The translations under genes were made by a program, and so were the position numbers. Under the pieces are notes generated by a model. That model searched no databases. It was not told the origin of the DNA and worked only from the letters and a program-made list of their open reading frames with translations. Positions 62,103 through 64,000 of a stretch of 64,000 nt of DNA are shown here, piece by piece; the first letter of the stretch is position 1; each line of letters starts with the position of its first letter. Origin of the DNA: Streptomyces sp. R302 (lineage in GTDB: Bacteria; Actinomycetota; Actinomycetes; Streptomycetales; Streptomycetaceae); the NCBI RefSeq assembly GCF_012927245.1, contig NZ_JABBGE010000009.1:186001-250000 (forward strand), read 5' to 3'.

Positions 62103-62253
62103 GGCCGGAACGGTACGCACGGGATCGCGTCACGAGACAGACCCGGCCAGTGGTACCCACGGCAGCCATATGAAGGGGCGGGTACTGGCTCGCCTTCGCT
62201 TCTTCCCCGGATGCTCGACGCCTAATCAACCGACAGGAAGCGAAAGGCCTCTC
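62103..62253. promoter_or_regulatory. divergent promoter region, SnoaL-like operon and MFS exporter
   Basis: These 151 bases separate the two divergent starts and must hold both promoters. I cannot define the boxes or an operator with confidence. Confidence 0.4.
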
Positions 62254-63735
62254 ATGTCAACGATCAACCAGTCCGGGGAGACGCTGGAGGGGCAGCCGTC
62301 GGCGGCGAAGCCGCCCCCGGCCCCGGCCGACGGGAAGATGACGCGCCGTCAGACCATGGTGCTCTTCCTCCTCCTCGGCGCCCAGTTCACCCTGGCCGTG
62401 GACTTCTCGATCATGAACGTGGCCGTCCCCGTCATCGGCCGCGAACTGCACTTCTCCCAGGAGAACCTGCAGTGGATCGCCACCACCTTCGCCCTGAGCG
62501 CGGCCGGCTTCAGCCTGCTGTTCGGCCGCATCGCCGACCTCGTCGGCGCCCGCAAGGTCTTCCTCGCCGGCCTCGCCCTGCTCACCGTCGCCTCCCTGCT
62601 CGGCGGCCTGGTGGACGCCTCGGGTCCGCTGCTCGCCGCCCGCGTCGCCCAGGGCCTGGCCACCGCCATGGTCACCCCCGCGGGCCTGGCGCTGCTGACC
62701 ACCTCCTTCCCCGAGGGCCCGCTGCGCGACCGCGCCCTCGGCCTCAACGGCGCCATGCTCTCCGCCGGATTCACCTGCGGCGCCATCCTCGGCGGCCTGC
62801 TCACCGACGTGCTGAGCTGGCGCTGGGGCTTCTTCATCAACGTCCCGATCGGCCTCCTGCTGATCGTCGTCGCCCCGATGCTCCTCGCCAAGGGCGAGGT
62901 GCGCCGCGGCGGCAAGCTGGACATCCCCGGCGCCGTCACCGTCAGCGCCGGCCTCATCGCCCTCGTGTACGGCATCTCCGCGGCCGGCGAGTACGGCTGG
63001 GCCGACCGGACCACCCTGGTGTCCCTCGCCGCCGCCGTCGTCCTCCTGATCGCCTTCGGCCTCATCGAGCTGCGCGCCCCGGAGCCGCTGGCCCCGCTGC
63101 GCGTCCTGGGCCTGCGGAGCGTGACCTGGGGCAACATCGGCGGCGCCGCCACCTTCATCGGCTTCACCGCCATGATCTTCCTGATCACCCTGTACCTGCA
63201 GGACGTGCTCGGCTACTCGGCGATGTCGACCGGTCTGACCTTCGGCGTGCTCGGCGTCGGCGCCTTCCTCGGCGGCGTCACCGCCCCGCGCTGGATCGGC
63301 GCCCTCGGCGGCAGCAGCGCCGTCCTGGTGGCCGGCCTCCTCGTCCAGGGCGTCACCGTCGGCGCGCTGTACTTCGCCGGCGACGCCCGCGGCTGGCTCT
63401 ACGCCGTCCTCGGCCTGGCCTTCCTCAGCAGCTACGCCCACGTCGTCGCGATCGTCGGCTTCATGGTCACGGCCACCTCGGGACTGCCCAACGAGCAGCA
63501 GGGCCTGGCCACCGGCATCACCACCCTGACCCAGCAGGTCAGCATCACCATCGGCATCCCGATCATGAGCGCCATCGCGGTGGCCCAGATCCGCGCGGCG
63601 AAGGACTCCTCCGTCGAGGCCGCCACGCTCCACGGCATCAACGTCGCCATCCTCGCCAACGGCCTGATCCTGGTCGCCGTCGGACTGCTCGTCGCGCTCT
63701 TCGCCAAGCGCCGCGCCGCGGCCGCGAACGACTGA
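62254..63735 (+). CDS. MFS exporter (DHA2 family)
   Basis: This 493-aa transporter has about 14 helices after a Pro-rich head. Signatures are LAVDFSIMNVAVPVIGREL, LLFGRIADLVGARKVFLAG (motif A) and AQGLATAMVTPAGLALLTTS (motif C). It resembles exporters that sit in polyketide clusters and give self-resistance. GGAAGCGAAAGG lies before the ATG. It is followed by a hairpin and then a second FAD monooxygenase gene. Confidence 0.9.
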   Translation: MSTINQSGETLEGQPSAAKPPPAPADGKMTRRQTMVLFLLLGAQFTLAVDFSIMNVAVPVIGRELHFSQENLQWIATTFALSAAGFSLLFGRIADLVGARKVFLAGLALLTVASLLGGLVDASGPLLAARVAQGLATAMVTPAGLALLTTSFPEGPLRDRALGLNGAMLSAGFTCGAILGGLLTDVLSWRWGFFINVPIGLLLIVVAPMLLAKGEVRRGGKLDIPGAVTVSAGLIALVYGISAAGEYGWADRTTLVSLAAAVVLLIAFGLIELRAPEPLAPLRVLGLRSVTWGNIGGAATFIGFTAMIFLITLYLQDVLGYSAMSTGLTFGVLGVGAFLGGVTAPRWIGALGGSSAVLVAGLLVQGVTVGALYFAGDARGWLYAVLGLAFLSSYAHVVAIVGFMVTATSGLPNEQQGLATGITTLTQQVSITIGIPIMSAIAVAQIRAAKDSSVEAATLHGINVAILANGLILVAVGLLVALFAKRRAAAAND

Positions 63736-63755
63736 CCGGACGGCACCCCCCGAAC

Positions 63756-63790
63756 CCGCGGCCGGGGACCACCCCCGCCCCCGGCCGCGG
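63756..63790 (+). terminator. hairpin after the MFS gene
   Basis: A 12-bp stem (CCGCGGCCGGGG and complement) with an 11-base loop lies between the MFS gene and the next start. It may end or reduce transcription into the monooxygenase gene. Confidence 0.6.
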
Positions 63791-63840
63791 CCCCCGGCAC
63801 GTCTTCCACTTCGCTTCAGCTTCCGCGCAAGAGGAGAACG

Positions 63841-64000
63841 ATGAACCACCCTCCCGAATCCGGGGCGCTCCCCGGCTTCTCCGGCTTCCCCGGTCTCTCC
63901 GGTGACGGCACCGACGTCCTGATCGTCGGTGCGGGGCCCACCGGCCTGATGCTCGGCTGCGAACTGCGCCGCCGCGGCATCGAGTGCACCGTCATCGACC
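63841..64000 (+). CDS. FAD-dependent monooxygenase (5' part only)
   Basis: The frame begins MNHPPESGALPGFSGFPGLS and reaches the dinucleotide motif VLIVGAGPTGLMLGCELRRR before the window ends. This is the start of a second PHBH/TetX-type hydroxylase. GAGGAGA before the ATG supports the start. Together with the fused monooxygenase and the SnoaL-like gene it points to an aromatic-polyketide-type cluster continuing to the right. Confidence 0.85.
   Translation, partial: MNHPPESGALPGFSGFPGLSGDGTDVLIVGAGPTGLMLGCELRRRGIECTVID

Overview
This window is a stretch of Streptomyces chromosome. The DNA is very GC-rich with strong third-position GC bias, GTG starts are common, and the gene order dnaK-grpE-dnaJ-hspR ... 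clpB ... pyrE, fba ... kynA-kynU ... purA is the conserved core order I know from S. coelicolor and relatives. No rRNA, CRISPR array, intact insertion sequence or phage gene is visible. One tRNA (Gly, CCC anticodon) is present.

Layout. (1) 1-6 kb is an accessory, partly decaying stress-signalling patch: a SpoIIE/PP2C phosphatase cut by the window edge, two divergent DUF5994 genes, a broken PRC-barrel gene, an orphan GvpU-type gene, a STAS antagonist and a frameshifted HATPase anti-sigma gene. (2) 5.8-8.1 kb is gene-poor: a GCAGT-rich leader-like region, a MerR-type regulator, a degraded stretch and tRNA-Gly. (3) 8.3-14.3 kb holds dcd, a phosphoribosyltransferase, a Yip1 membrane protein, a remarkable 32-bp perfect inverted repeat, an EtfD/FadF-like iron-sulfur membrane protein and a minimal sugar transferase. 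(4) 14.4-23.6 kb is the heat-shock block. dnaK-grpE-dnaJ-hspR and clpB both have HspR operators (HAIR) upstream. Between them sits an unusual divergent locus: a LuxR-type regulator, a secreted-looking peptide with four DPGWG repeats, and a translationally coupled Rieske-like protein whose two histidine ligand positions are arginine. This is my best candidate for an undescribed system.

(5) 23.7-36.2 kb is mostly housekeeping: YbjN protein, aminotransferase, a Gly/Cys-rich micro-membrane protein, DUF2617 with a membrane spermidine-synthase-like protein, a SRPBCC protein, aldose epimerase, pyrE, a perfect parS site inside a 40-nt palindrome, fba, a MalY/PatB enzyme, an MFS pump, DUF3151 and a DUF3152 protein with a zincin motif. 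(6) 36.3-41.5 kb carries the tryptophan-kynurenine genes (dioxygenase, kynureninase, probable formamidase) and a NarL-type two-component pair. (7) 41.5-49.9 kb has a P450, an ABC exporter with its divergent MarR/GbsR regulator, a DAG-kinase-like protein and purA. (8) 50-56.8 kb has a Ser/Thr kinase, a quinone-reductase-like enzyme, a GH19 chitinase with DasR-like sites, a MarR/DJ-1 operon with a self-operator touching the start codon, and a class III aminotransferase.

(9) 56.8-64 kb looks like the edge of a specialised-metabolite cluster: two tandem MmyB-type regulators, an FAD monooxygenase fused to an alpha/beta hydrolase, a SnoaL-like protein, an MFS exporter and the start of a second FAD monooxygenase that runs off the window.
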